DNA of 64,000 bases from Coprinus comatus (lineage: Eukaryota > Basidiomycota > Agaricomycetes > Agaricales > Agaricaceae). The stretch's first letter is position 1. Each line of letters opens with the position of its first letter. This document shows positions 35,126 to 46,181 of the stretch, one piece after another. Where the stretch lies: NCBI GenBank assembly GCA_034638255.1, contig JAWPGT010000046.1:62001-126000 (forward strand). Direction: 5' to 3'. The position numbers and the translations under genes were made by a program. The notes below the pieces were generated by a model. It was not told the origin of the DNA. It made no database searches and saw only the letters and a list, made by a program, of their open reading frames with translations.

Positions 35126-38100
35126 ATGCCCCGCAATCATCTTTCGGGTGCCTCGACCCTCAGAAACCGCAACCGGATTACCAACAAAACTCGCCTCAAG
35201 ATCCATCATGGTAACCTCGATGCCGACGCACTCCTCATCCCAGACGAGGACGAGGAGAAGCATCGTCTTACGAACCTTGTCGCCGGTGTGGACGCTGAGG
35301 ACGCCAACGTGAGTTGCCTTTGCCCTGTGCCCACTACCTTGCCACGTCAGCAATTTTCGTGGCTGTGCGTTCCATGGATTTGCTTACTAAGCTAACTCGC
35401 CTTATCTTTTTACAGGAGCACCATCTACAGGAGGTACTCTCAGCCGCTCACCGGAATTCCTCCGCCATCAGCCGTTCAAACAAGGCTGCCGAAAAACCTC
35501 CGCCTGCCGCATTCATCCCTACACCCGACTCCAAGGGCGTTGCCGACAACTATGATGAATACTACCCTGCAAACAAGTGGAAAGACCCTGCTACCTATGT
35601 ATGCACGTCAGAATGTGTCGAAGAGTGCATCGAGTCCGGCCTCGCGGGTGGTTTCACGTACTATATGGACGAACGAGACAAGGAATGGTTGGACAAGAAC
35701 AATGAAGAGGCACGCGGTGAAGGAACCAGTGCACAAGGAGCTCTCTCTGCTTCTGGTACCAGAACTTCTTCACGAAGTGCTAAAGCCAAAGGCAAGGAGC
35801 CCGATGTATCCCAACCAATTGCCATCTCGGAAGACGAGTTCGAGCTGGTAATGGGTATCTTTGAAAAGGTGACCCATGAGAAGACAGAATACCTACACCA
35901 TGTAAGCTTCTTATATATAGTAAATTAATACCTTAACTAACATGTGTGTGCAGGGTCTAGAAAATGGAATGCCGTTCCCGCCGTTTAGTGATTATCAAGA
36001 TACCTTCACAGCTGAGCTGCCTCCTAGCATGTTTGCAAACTACGTGGTACCATCATGGGTACCGGAACTCTCCAGCCTATCTCGTATCGCTCGCACCGTA
36101 TTCCCCTATTGGAAAGAACGACGGCTAGAACGCGGTGGTCACCGGATTATTCCTGCCCTCAACGGTGACGAAACAGACACCCTTAATGAATCCTATATTT
36201 GTTTCCGCAGGAGGGAGATTAAAGCTGTCCGCAAAACGAGAGCTTCTCAATCTACATCATCCGACAAGCTTACACGGCTACAGTTGGAGCTTGCCTTCCC
36301 CCTTGAACTTGCCAATACACTTCTTAAACGAGAACAATATAAGAAAGAGTGCGCACAACATGCTCAAGGTGTTTGGGATAAGAGACTCGCTTTGGTCGAT
36401 CTTAAACGCAAATACCACGTACTTGGGGACAAGACCGATGAAGATCTTTTGGTGGATAAGGAACGGCCTGTTAAGAAAGTTGAACCTACGTATGTCTTTC
36501 TTATGACATGACCTTTCTTCAACACCAGCTTACGTTTGTTTTATAGAAGAATCCCTGGAATTAATTCCATCAAGTTGCGGCAACCAGACTCACACCTCTC
36601 ATCTCCGCGTCCCGAAACCCTCATACGTCCGAGAGAGAGAGTCAATACAATCCGAGAGGAGATTGAAAAGACGCTCGCAAAACAGAAAGATTTGGATCAT
36701 CATTGGGAAGACCAAATCGACGTAAGTTATCATGAGTAGCTGTTTTTTGTTGTTACTCGAGCTAACCCCTCCTTAGAATGTTTACCAAGCACTCCCTGTC
36801 CCTTATGCATCCCGATTATTCAAGTATCTTCCCTCACCAGACTCTCCATCATCATCGACATCCTCAGACAGCCTTGAGAACTCCTACACTACGAGACCAA
36901 CACGGTCACTTCGGTTACGTATCGGACGTGGAGGACGCCGTCTCTTGGATCGTCACGACTTCATGTCTAGACCTACATTATTCAAGAGTCAACGAATCAC
37001 CTCGTCGAAGAGTGAAGAAGATGATGGTATGGATGTAGACAAAGAAGATCTTGAGGAAGCTGAACGTGTGCGACTGCTGGAGGAAAGATGGAGATATGAT
37101 CAAGATGACGTCCCGGCTGTTGGCCCCCAAGGTTATGAAGAGCAAGATCGTGTTCTGGTGGACGAGTATCAAACAAAGTAAGAACAACAATGATTGGTAG
37201 ATATGCTTGAGACTTACAATGTGCCCAGGTATCTTCGTAATACGATGACCCTCCTTACAGACCAAGATCAAATTGGTCTGGTACCAGACAATGCTATTCC
37301 TGTTGCCACGCCAGACGGCCGACAGTATGCATTCCTTCCATTCCGTCTCGGTGCTCCGCCTACTCTACATCGTCGCGATCCAAACGGTGGATATCGCTCC
37401 ATGTACCCTGCCCTCACCAACTTCCTCGCCCAACCCAATAACATTGCGCACCCCTCTCAGCTCGGACTTGTAAATGGCACACCTGTAGCAATGCAACAAC
37501 AGCTGAAGAAGATGCCGCCACCAAATGTTGTTCCTCAAATGCGTATATCATCCAATGGCGGAATGCGGCCCCCGATCATGCCCACAACAAATGGTACACA
37601 GAACGGTATTGCCATCGCACATACGTCACCTCCGCAGCCTGTCCCTGTTCCTCAACACTCACCTGTAAACGGGGTGAATGGGGTTGCCAGTCGACCTGCT
37701 ATTGCTATGCCTCATGTTGATGTTGTTAAGACTGAAGTGCCTCAAACATCAGCCTTAGCAAACGGTGCTATTCCTATCCAACAATCAGAATCTTCACAAA
37801 GTTCGGATTCCGCTGCTACTGCTGCGACTTCTCCGGCTCGACCAAAGTCTCAGACGCAAGGTGTCATGCCAACCAATGGTTTTCATCTAGCTGCTGCCAA
37901 TACTTATGCAGCAGCGCTGGCCAACACCGCTGCTTACTCGCAACTAGCTAGCAACCCCACTATCCAGAACCTGAAGACAGCCTTTGCTGGTATGCCTCAA
38001 GATTTCGTCAATTTACACCGATTACCCTACATGCAGATGATTCCTGGAGCAACAAACAATATGCAATTGAACACCAATAATCTAAAGGTCGCCGCTGCTC

Positions 38101-38411
38101 GCCAGATGCATCAGTGGGCAAATTCACCAATGCAACGGCCAACGTCTACTGGAACAATGGACGGTTCACAGTCCAGTCCCAATAATAATCACGCTGTACC
38201 TGTCACTAATGGTGCATCACGGCCCGCTATGCGTGTTCCTTCGAATGGACAAATGTCTATGTCCCCCATGCCTCAACACAGTCCCTCGCCGTTACCTCAT
38301 ATTGCACAGTCTCAGTCTCCACCCCGCCTACCTATGACGCCGACTGTGGGCATGACTTCACCATCAATCCAACAGCAACAGGCTGTCGGTGGCTCACAGA
38401 TTGGGTATTAA
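35126..38411 (+). CDS. EPL1: EPL1, enhancer of polycomb subunit of NuA4
   Basis: Scaffold of the NuA4/Piccolo histone H4 acetyltransferase; the EPcA region binds Esa1 and Yng2 and positions the nucleosome. The start at 35126 opens a basic segment (RNRNRITNKTRLKIHHG), then LLIPDEDEEKHRL. After an intron comes EHHLQEVLSAAHR, then the EPcA core IPTPDSKGVADNYDEYYPAN, FTYYMDERDKEWLDKNN and DEFELVMGIFEKVTHEK. Middle exons give PSWVPELSSLSRIARTVFP, ICFRRREIKAVRKTRASQ and RPVKKVEPTRIPGIN. A segment rich in Arg and acidic residues follows. The last exon (about 395 codons) is Pro/Asn/Gln/Met-rich and contains NTYAAALANTAAYSQLA and FAGMPQDFVNLHRLPYMQMI. Six exons with agreeing phases, about 980 residues, typical of basidiomycete EPL1. 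Confidence 0.95.
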
Positions 38412-41045
38412 TTATAATCGAACCCGAACTTTTCATGCCGCATATAAGCGCACATTACCTATTACTCATTTTCTTATGGTCTCTCTTGTCTTTGGAGCGC
38501 AAACGCTTTTCTCTATGAATCCCCTGTCAGTTTTCTTTTCTTTCTTCTCCCATAGTATGTTTTTTCAAGCTGTATTCTATATTATCTTACAACGCAATCT
38601 CAGTGTCTTTCTTTTGGTCATTTCGTTTTCCTGAGCTGACCAGTGTGTAATACTTAAATTTTTCTTTATGTCCTTTTTGATAGATTTGATAAATACTTTG
38701 GTAACCTTGTTGAAAAAAGAGCGTTGAAACGTTGAGAATGCGTTGGATTGAGTAAGAATGTTTTGAAAACTTAAAGCTTGAAGAATCCCCGTGTTTTTCG
38801 ACAAACAGCGACGGCGTCTGTGAGCCCGCTGTGTGAACTCCAAACATAGTATGTATACTAACCATTTTTGGCCCGTCCCGGAGCTGGGTGGGTGTGGGTG
38901 TTTGTGCGGGGGAATTTAAGTCTATCTACTGTATGTCAGCCGTCAAAACGCGTTACTACCCGTGAAGCGTGCGTGTGTGTATTTTGTATAGTACTTATCG
39001 AGTACGGAGTGATGATCAATTCCTGAAGCCCTCGACAATAGACATATATCAGTATCATCTATATTCATCATACCGAAGTGTTCGAGTTTGTGCCGGAATG
39101 ATCGAGACTCGAGGGAACTTAGATGGGGATGTAAGTTGGATTATAAGAATAGAACTACTAGTAGAATGAATTGGTGATTAACCTCGGAGGGAACTTGGAT
39201 ACAAAAATGCAATACCAATAATACAAGTACATGTTAATCATTTACGACTGTCGGTGTATACATCAAGTGATACATGCTAGCTTGACCTCGAGAAAGTTGA
39301 TGGTGTTCTCGGAAATGGCAACTGAGGATATGTATTGGGTGCTACAACTACCATACTGAGTGCTTGAGCATTTGTTATCAGGCTTATTGTAGAACGAAAG
39401 TTACCCTTCTTGAATATTAATATTCAAGCCTCCTCCATGAAGGCTTGGTACTATAGATGGAGGTACGATTTTTTCAACAGATGTCCGGTTCCCGAGTACC
39501 TGGTACATACATGGAACTAGATGCTCATTTATTTCTATCGAAGCTCAAACGCGATACTGCCACTGGCCGGTGAGAGGTTTACCTGAACTTTGAGATAGTA
39601 AAAATAAAAATATTTTCACTGGCAATGAGCATATGACCCGAGGGCCGACTCCCAAGAGCTTGAAGTTCTGAATTGAAGGTGTTGATGTTCTTCGAAAAAA
39701 ATCAAAATCTGCAAACCTCCCACAATTACAACCGCCACATATTGAAATGTTGGTGGAACTGAGCAGCGTACCACAAGGTACAACGATCTATTATTATCCC
39801 CCATCCAACTTTGAACGTTTCAATAATAGGAATACTAATCTCCGACCTCGGTCCACAACATTATTGTCGTATCATGATACTAATACCTCATAACTGGGAA
39901 AACCGGTTGTGTAAGAGTGAGGAGAATGAAGACGAAGAAAAACTTAATTCAATTAGTTTAATAAATTTCGGCCTGAGTATTAATCTTGACACTGATTGAG
40001 ATACCCCGACGGAACAGTAGATTCAAGATGCCGAATTAAATTTATTTCTACTTCTACTTCTATTCCCAACTTCTCTCTTCAATTGAACAAAGAAGTTCTT
40101 CGAGGCTCTTTACTACCCTGCCGGTGGACGGCTGTCAGTGCCCGCACTACTATCAATCTGATTTCAATTTTTCGAGTGATTGATCGACGAAGTGGTGGGC
40201 AAGGTAGGTATGTTGTCAGCTTGTTGTACTAATGTGACAGATTAGAACAAAAATGTAAATCAAACACTTCCAACTTCTACGGGTGGTGGGGCCGAGGATA
40301 AGACGGAAAGAAGGAGAGATAGTCCTTGGTTTCGAATTTGGTCTCGGGTTTAATCGTGATAATCGTATTACAGTGGTGGTAGAATGGACTAAGATTCAGG
40401 AGAAGAGGAAGGTACCATCTATTTTTTGAACTCTCATATCATTTATCAATTCGTATCGGCGATTCATCCATCATGTCTAAATGCCACCAATTCCAGGGGG
40501 TCAGGGGAAACGTGGACGTGGACATGTGCGCCGAAACTTCTCAGAAACTCGGAGAAGAGGATACCAAAGGGTCAAGGCAAGCCGCAAATGCGATAGTGAT
40601 TAACCTCTGCTAGGCACAATGTAATGCAGGCGCTGAGGACCGCGGGCTCATTGCGGTTTTTGAAGAAAAAAAGAAGTGTAATTAGCCGAATCTAATATCA
40701 GTCAGATTCTTCTCTCCCACAAAGACGTTCGAACAGGTTGTAGTAAGGCTGTCTAGACTCTATAGACTTATGTCACACTGGCAATCGAAGATATCATTTT
40801 TGATACATAATTGATATCTGAGCAACAGCAACCCGTTGTATTCGCGCAGATGAGGTTTTAAGATGGTCATGGTGAAAAATGATGATGCTACGCCGCTGTC
40901 CGCATAAAATCAAGAAATCGAAATCAGGATTCACTAACCATAACATTGGCAGGATTCAGTAATTCTTTTGAGAAAATCGAGATGTGGATGTATGATGTTC
41001 CAGTAATATGGTATATCCTGCCAGCATTGATGGGAGGGTTACGAG
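38412..41045. other. Intergenic, no gene recognised
   Basis: About 2.6 kb with only short ORFs lacking domains. It includes a G-rich patch near 38878-38910 (GGGTGGGTGTGGGTG) and a perfect 20-bp palindrome at 39409-39428. The last few hundred bases should carry the promoter of the PriA/CPL1-like gene. Confidence 0.4.
39409..39428. repeat. Perfect 20-bp palindrome
   Basis: The sequence CTTGAATATTAATATTCAAG equals its own reverse complement. It lies far from any gene. It could be a dimeric factor site or a cruciform-prone AT palindrome; its role is unknown. Confidence 0.85.
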
Positions 41046-41053
41046 TATAAAAA
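41046..41053 (+). promoter_or_regulatory. TATA box of PriA/CPL1-like gene
   Basis: TATAAAAA stands 74 nt upstream of the ATG at 41127, which allows a leader of about 45 nt. A strong consensus TATA suits a highly regulated gene, as PriA is in developing mushrooms. Confidence 0.6.
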
Positions 41054-41126
41054 GAGAAAGGGATGTAAAGAACTTTCAGGGTACGCCACCTGCTCTATCC
41101 CCTCCGATCTAAAACATCCAGAAACC

Positions 41127-42266
41127 ATGCGTTTAAATATCGCTGCTCTGACTGCCTTCTCCGCGACTTACTTTGGCACTACTGTTATTGGAGCTGAACA
41201 AACCACGAACTGGGGCTATCACCCAACACCAGATGTAACTTCTGATACATGTGCTAATGTTGATCAGAAGTTGAAAGTTCCTCAACCGTTGTTTCCTAAG
41301 AATCTTATTAGCGTTGGGACTGTCAGTAAGTCACCTTCAAAGCCTTGGAATTTGTGTAATATCTAACCGAATATTCAATTAAATAGAAGGATGCATTTGT
41401 CTTACCAACATCGATCACTTTGTTTCTACTAATGCTGTTGCTATTGCTGGTATGGCACTTGCTGGAAAATCGTATGTTATTAAGGAAATCACCAACATGG
41501 TAAATGAACTTGCGGTTCTTTTTTAGCTTGAAACTGATCAAAAAAGAAAACAGGTCAAGCAGTATGGGAAGAGTTGTAGTTACCCATCGAACTCTACTCC
41601 TTCTTGTAAAAAAGATAACCCATGTCACTTCGACTGTAAAAATGGGTAAGCTCTCATTCCAAATCCTTACCCAAGTTTAAAAATAAAATCGTTTTGATCC
41701 ATAATTTACCAGATACACACCATTCCCAGCCAAATTCCCATCATCCTGTGCATGTTTAAAACCATACAAAGAATGTAACGGTAAATGTGGTACTTTCCAT
41801 GGTTGTCCAAGTGGTGTACCACATTACAAACGTGATTTACCACCAAGTGGTTCGAAATGTCCTATTGGAATGTCAGCTTGTGGTATTTGGGGAAGGAATT
41901 CGAAGACTTCTTGGGAATGCATTAATACTCTGACTGATCTTGAAAGTTGTACGTACCTCGATCCCCTTCAGTCCAAAAATTCAATTCTAACCCTTCTCTC
42001 TTTCTTAATTTTGTTGTTGTAATATAGGTGGTGGATGTATGGTTCCACTCCCAGGCCAAACTACACAAGAAGAAGGAAAGGATTGTACAACTCTACCAGG
42101 AGTTTCCGATGTTTCTTGTGTCCATGGAAAATGTGTTATCCATAAGTGTCGCGCTGGTTATGATTTACACCCTCTAGGTCACGGTTGTAATTATAATGAA
42201 GATAAAGATCCTCAGGTTTTGGCTGTTAAATATGGTCTTGAACATGTTCCTTTACATAGGGATTAG
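41127..42266 (+). CDS. PriA/CPL1-like cysteine-rich secreted protein
   Basis: Secreted protein of about 285 residues in five exons. The N-terminus MRLNIAALTAFSATYFGTTV is a signal peptide. Then come KGCICLTNIDHFVSTNAVA, GKSCSYPSN, CKKDNPCHFDCKNGYTPFP, CACLKPYKECNGKCGTFHGC, KCPIGMSACGIW and WECINTLTDLESCGGC. The C-terminal module is GKDCTTLPGVSDVSCVHGKC followed by VIHKCRAGYDLHPLGHGC. More than 20 cysteines imply many disulphides. The order matches the CPL1-like domain known from PriA of shiitake primordia and Cpl1 of Cryptococcus, the latter needed for capsule and active on host immune cells; the role in a mushroom is unknown but developmental expression is known for PriA. All introns (donors GTAAGT, GTAAAT, GTAAGC, GTACGT) join in phase. 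Confidence 0.88.
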
Positions 42267-42579
42267 TAGTCTCACTTACTAGTATGAGTGTGGTGGTCTG
42301 CCGGGAATTTGAACTAGGACCCTCAGAGTTTGGATTATTGTACTCTCGTAGTTGCTTTGAACATTCGTTCTGTACACTGTTCGTAGTTAGTAGTGTCCGT
42401 ATGAAATATAGCTGACGTTCTTTGTATCAAAAAAGGGGCTAAATAAAGACGTCATTACAAACCACTTGTGACTAGCTCAATATAGTAATACAGTAACGCG
42501 TAACAGAGTAAGCAGCTTTACACCCTTACAGCACACATATATCCTCTACATTCCACCTCCACGACATACCAACTTCAAC
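42267..42579. other. Intergenic between PriA-like and DAP1-like genes
   Basis: 313 nt with no gene. It holds the 3' UTR of the PriA-like gene and the promoter of the DAP1-like gene, including an AT-rich ACACATATATCC about 45 nt before the next ATG. Confidence 0.4.
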
Positions 42580-43301
42580 ATGGCATTCGACGTAGGAACC
42601 CCAGTAAACACTGCATTATTTATCTATATCCTCTACTCAGTCCAACGAATAATTCTACCTCCAAACAGCAAAACCAAACTCATACCCAACGAATTTAAAT
42701 CCGGTTATTCATGGATGCCAAAATCCCACCCACCTACAGTTCTTTTCAAATTATATACTCCTAAATCTTTGGAACCTTTTGATGGCAAGGATGGTGGAAG
42801 GATTTTGTTAGCTATTAATGGGATTGTTTTTGATGTTACTGCTGGAAGGAACTTTTATGGTCCTGGTGAGTGTTATTATATTAACCCTCAAGCCTCGGAC
42901 CTTTAAAATTGATATGTGATACTTGTTTTCTTTAGCTGGAATGTATGGTAATTTTGCGGGGCGTGATGCTTCAAGAGGAATGGCGAAACAAAGCTTTGAT
43001 ACCGGTGAGTTTTAGAATTGCTTGAGAAACATGAAGCTAAATGGTATGAACGTTTGAACCCTATCCCTATTTCATTTTACTTTCCTTAGAAATGTTAACA
43101 CCAACAGACCAACCTCTTGACAAACTCGAAGATCTCAGACAAGACGAAATAGAAAACATGAAAGGTTAGAGAATCATATGCACATGGTATTATTTAAACT
43201 GGAGGGTATTCATATAAACATAATATTTTACAGGATGGATCGAGCATTTCTCAAACAAGTATATCATCTGCGGTAAACTTGTCGAGAATGATGTGATTTG
43301 A
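42580..43301 (+). CDS. DAP1: DAP1/MAPR-like heme-binding membrane protein
   Basis: Member of the membrane-associated progesterone receptor family with a cytochrome-b5-like fold. In fungi Dap1 binds heme and supports the sterol P450 Erg11. The N-terminus MAFDVGTPVNTALFIYILYS supplies a single membrane anchor. The b5-like domain follows: YTPKSLEPFDGKDGGRILLA, NGIVFDVTAGRNFYGP, then after introns AGMYGNFAGRDASRGMAKQS, FDTEMLTPTDQPLD and GWIEHFSNKYIICGKLVEND before the stop at 43301. The Tyr of FYGP and the GRDASRG loop are family hallmarks. About 165 residues, usual size. It is convergent with the DUF3074 gene, with 56 nt between stops. ERG25, another sterol enzyme, is in the same window but 16 kb away. 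Confidence 0.92.
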
Positions 43302-43357
43302 AAGTGCGAGGGAAAGTAAATGCTATGATGTTGTTTTTACCTTCTGGAAATATGTTG

Positions 43358-44511
43358 TTATTTATAATAGGATTTCCTATACTTGTTAATCAATTGAGGT
43401 GGTGTAGATGGTTCTTCCAAATCATCTGGTAAGATTTCTTCTTCTTCTGATCCTTGAGGTGTTGTGGGCTCTTCAACTTGATATAACCAAGTTAAAAAGC
43501 GATGTGCATCCTATAAGAGTTATGGTTGTCAAGAGTTGGCCTGGATAGGGATTGTCAGAATTAACTAACCAAACCCATTTTCTCTGGCATTGAACGTCGA
43601 ATGTAGAATTTGGGAATAAGTCCGCCAAAGTCACCGCACATGAGTTTGCGCCATTCCACATGTTTACCATCGTCGAACTCTTTGAGCCATTCTACGGTTG
43701 CGAATCGACCTTTGACGCCCAAATCTTCTAAAACGAGAAGATTCTCTTCTGATGTGTCGAGGTTGATTGGGACAGTAATGGCAAGGCTAGATGAAAGAAA
43801 AAGTAAGACTAGATGTATGGTATGAATATTTGTACTTACCCACAGCGGTTAGGTGCTACGGTATTGACGAGTTTAACTATCTGAAGCATAGTGATGACAC
43901 GAGGCGACAGGGGAGAACCAAAGTCGTATGAGACCGACCAAATGGACCTAGACATTGAAAGAGTCTTGATATCATTGACCGTAGCCATTTCTGGAGTATA
44001 CCTGGACGACCGTTGTATTATTGGTGATAGGGTTCAATGGGAACGGAGACAGCACTGAGAGATCGCACTTTTGCTGGTTTGGAATTCTATTCCGACTCAT
44101 TTTTTCCCAAATTTTTGCATAGGGAAAATCTGGAGTGATTGGTCGTACATCTGTGACTGCACACCAAGCATCTGCCGAGTATATTGATTGACAAGTTTGA
44201 GTGAAGGTTCGCATGCCGCTGAATACTTTTCCTGGTTTCCAGTTGTAAGAGTCCATGAGCATCATATCTGCTTCTTCAATCAAAGCAGACTTGTCTGGAA
44301 GATCTGGACATGGCTTAGGCATGGACATTGAACTTGCTAAAACAGGGTGCGTACCAGTAAGCTTTCTGGCCTTGATTGTCAAGAGACGCAGAGTGCGGGG
44401 TGGATGTTGGTTTTCTGTTTCTTTCCTTGGCTGAGGGGGAGTAAAGTGTATAGAACGACCGCGAGAAGGTCTGGAGAAGGAAGCCTCGTCTGGAGGGGAC
44501 GAGTCGGTCAT
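43358..44511 (-). CDS. DUF3074 (START-like) protein
   Basis: Protein of about 320 residues in four or five exons. The start MTDSSPPDEASFSRPSRGRS at 44511 is chosen over a start 15 nt upstream (44526), which would also keep the frame. Middle part: WKPGKVFSGMRTFTQTCQSI, then RIPNQQKCDLSVLSPFPLNP. After an intron (donor GTATAC in VVQ) come TLSMSRSIWSVSYDFGSPLS and PRVITMLQIVKLVNTVAPNR. The next exons give ITVPINLDTSEENLLVL, GRFATVEWLKEFDDGKHVEW, DFGGLIPKFYIRRSMPEKMG, and the final DAHRFLTWLYQVEEPTTPQG with an acidic tail. The pattern SPLSPR, two-stranded VPI segment and closing DAxRFLxWL fits the DUF3074 START-like domain, a possible lipid-binding fold with no established role. The gene is divergent from SLD5. 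Confidence 0.62.
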
Positions 44512-44570
44512 TGTGGTCAGAAACAAACCACAATCAGCCCCCCCATCAATTCATCCCTTTCTACCCCACT
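44512..44570. promoter_or_regulatory. 59-nt bidirectional promoter, DUF3074 / SLD5
   Basis: The two divergent start codons are only 59 nt apart, so the transcripts must have tiny leaders or overlap at their 5' ends. The segment is C-rich on the plus strand (AGCCCCCCCATC) and has no TATA box. Confidence 0.6.
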
Positions 44571-45553
44571 ATGTCACGCCGTGTTGGAGACAGCGACGAC
44601 GAGGATGTCCAGATGGCCCCTCTACACGACCCACACCACAATACTCCCCTCGAACAACTCATACGACACTGGGTGAACGAACGACATGCTCCAGAATTAC
44701 TCCCAGCCCAGGAAACCTTGTTGTCCTCGATACTAGATCACCTCAGGAGGCAGGTGGGCGTTTCTGTACTTGCGTGGATCATGTTCTGAGTGATAAAGAA
44801 TAGTCAGATGCAGTCCAACTCTTAAGAGGCGACCCTTCTACTTCGGAAGATGAACATCTCAGAATCACTCTCGTCCAAATGGAAATCGAACGCGTTAGGT
44901 TTATCGTCCGTTCTTACGTCAGAACACGTCTCTACAAGGTCGGTACAGCTGGGAGAGATCCAATACTTTTTTTCATCTTTTTAATTTAGATTGAGAAATA
45001 TGCACGATATATCACCTCCAATGCAGAAATACAGACACGTTTGACAGCATCAGAACGCGATCATGCAAGTCGGTATGTTTAATATCCATCTTTCTTCTTG
45101 TCGCCTTCTGATCACCAACCATCATTCAAGACATGCGAACTTGACAGACCGTCATTTCAACTCTACTGTTCTCCAAAGCTTACCGGAACCCCAACAACAT
45201 CTTGATGATGAAAATCCTTATTATATGCCTCCGATGAGTACGTTTTTGTTTTTGTTTCCCTGTCATCAGTATATCTCAACTCATGCGCATGTTTGTTTTG
45301 TCCTGTGTTATGTAGTGACCACCCCTGATGCTTCACGACCTGTCTTTGTACATGCCCTTCAAGATTGTCCCCCTGTAGTTCTTCCCAAGCAAGTCTTTCT
45401 GTCTTCACGCTTAATTACACAATCAGACTAATGACTTTTCGATTTTGGTTACACAGTGGGACACCACATGAAATGTCTACAGGTCATATATCACTTACCC
45501 ATTTTTCAGTTGTAGAACATCTTATAGCTCGAGGAGAAGCTGAACTCGTATGA
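44571..45553 (+). CDS. SLD5: SLD5, GINS complex subunit
   Basis: Subunit of the GINS tetramer (Sld5-Psf1-Psf2-Psf3) that joins Cdc45 and Mcm2-7 as the replicative helicase. The start MSRRVGDSDDEDVQMAPLHD is followed by TPLEQLIRHWVNERHAPELL and PAQETLLSSILDHLRRQ, the conserved helical A domain. Then come VQLLRGDPSTSEDEHLRITL, VQMEIERVRFIVRSYVRTRL and IEKYARYITSNAEIQTRLT. After further introns the B domain starts at VFVHALQDCPPVVLP and ends GTPHEMSTGHISLTHFSVVE, HLIARGEAELV. The last junction works only with a GC donor at 45389 (AA|GCAAGT), giving Asn-Gly-Thr; a normal GT donor nearby leads at once to a stop. About 235 residues, usual length. The stop lies at 45553. Confidence 0.92.
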
Positions 45554-46092
45554 CACTGCCCTTCTCTGTTTATATCTAATCAAAACATTCATGAAAACAT
45601 TGACTTTTTCGGTCTCTTGGTCTGGGTCTTGGTGACATCTATTTTAACAGCACAACCTCACATCGCTGTTTAAGTTATGGGCGAATTGTTGTCAACTGCT
45701 ACTTGTCTCTGCACGGTGTCGACAAGCATAACTCCGCGCTTCGCTTGCTTTCTTTTCTTCAGCTCTGACTTAATTAAAACCAAGCGTGGAAGCTTTGTTG
45801 CCTTTACAAGGTAAAAAAGCAACAACTTTGGCAGGTAAGGTCTATCCTTAGCTCTGTCAATCGTTTTCTGTTAGATGTGTTGTAGCAAGACATCCTAGAT
45901 CCTATTGGATCAGCAAAACCGTGACTGTATATCATCAAGACAATCGACGCATATCATTGGTTTACAGTCCTTCAAGCTCCATCAAAACATATCAAGACAT
46001 CTCATTGGATCTTCAGAAAACGTACCTACTGTACATCACATTTCAAAAATAAATATCCCAAGCCCAAAACAAGCTGGGCTGTGGCATTACAG
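45554..46092. other. Intergenic, no gene recognised
   Basis: The stretch lies between SLD5 and the DUF6533 gene on the same strand. No ORF in it has recognisable features. It should contain the SLD5 3' UTR and upstream control sequence of the next gene. Confidence 0.4.
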
Positions 46093-46100
46093 TATATAAG
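46093..46100 (+). promoter_or_regulatory. TATA box of DUF6533 gene
   Basis: TATATAAG lies 82 nt before the ATG at 46182, a normal core-promoter distance. Confidence 0.5.
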
Positions 46101-46181
46101 CACCGAAACGAGGGTGTCATAGAGGAGATAGGTATATCTGATAATCCCCAACCCCATTCCCATTCCCTCCAAGTAATTGAA

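Noticed and set aside
34748..35353. 201-codon ORF on the minus strand
   Set aside because: It lies antisense to the leader and first exon of EPL1, and has no domain or splice support.
42285..42345. tRNA-like B-box (GTTCAAAT on the minus strand)
   Set aside because: No T-stem pairing and no matching A-box or acceptor stem could be found.
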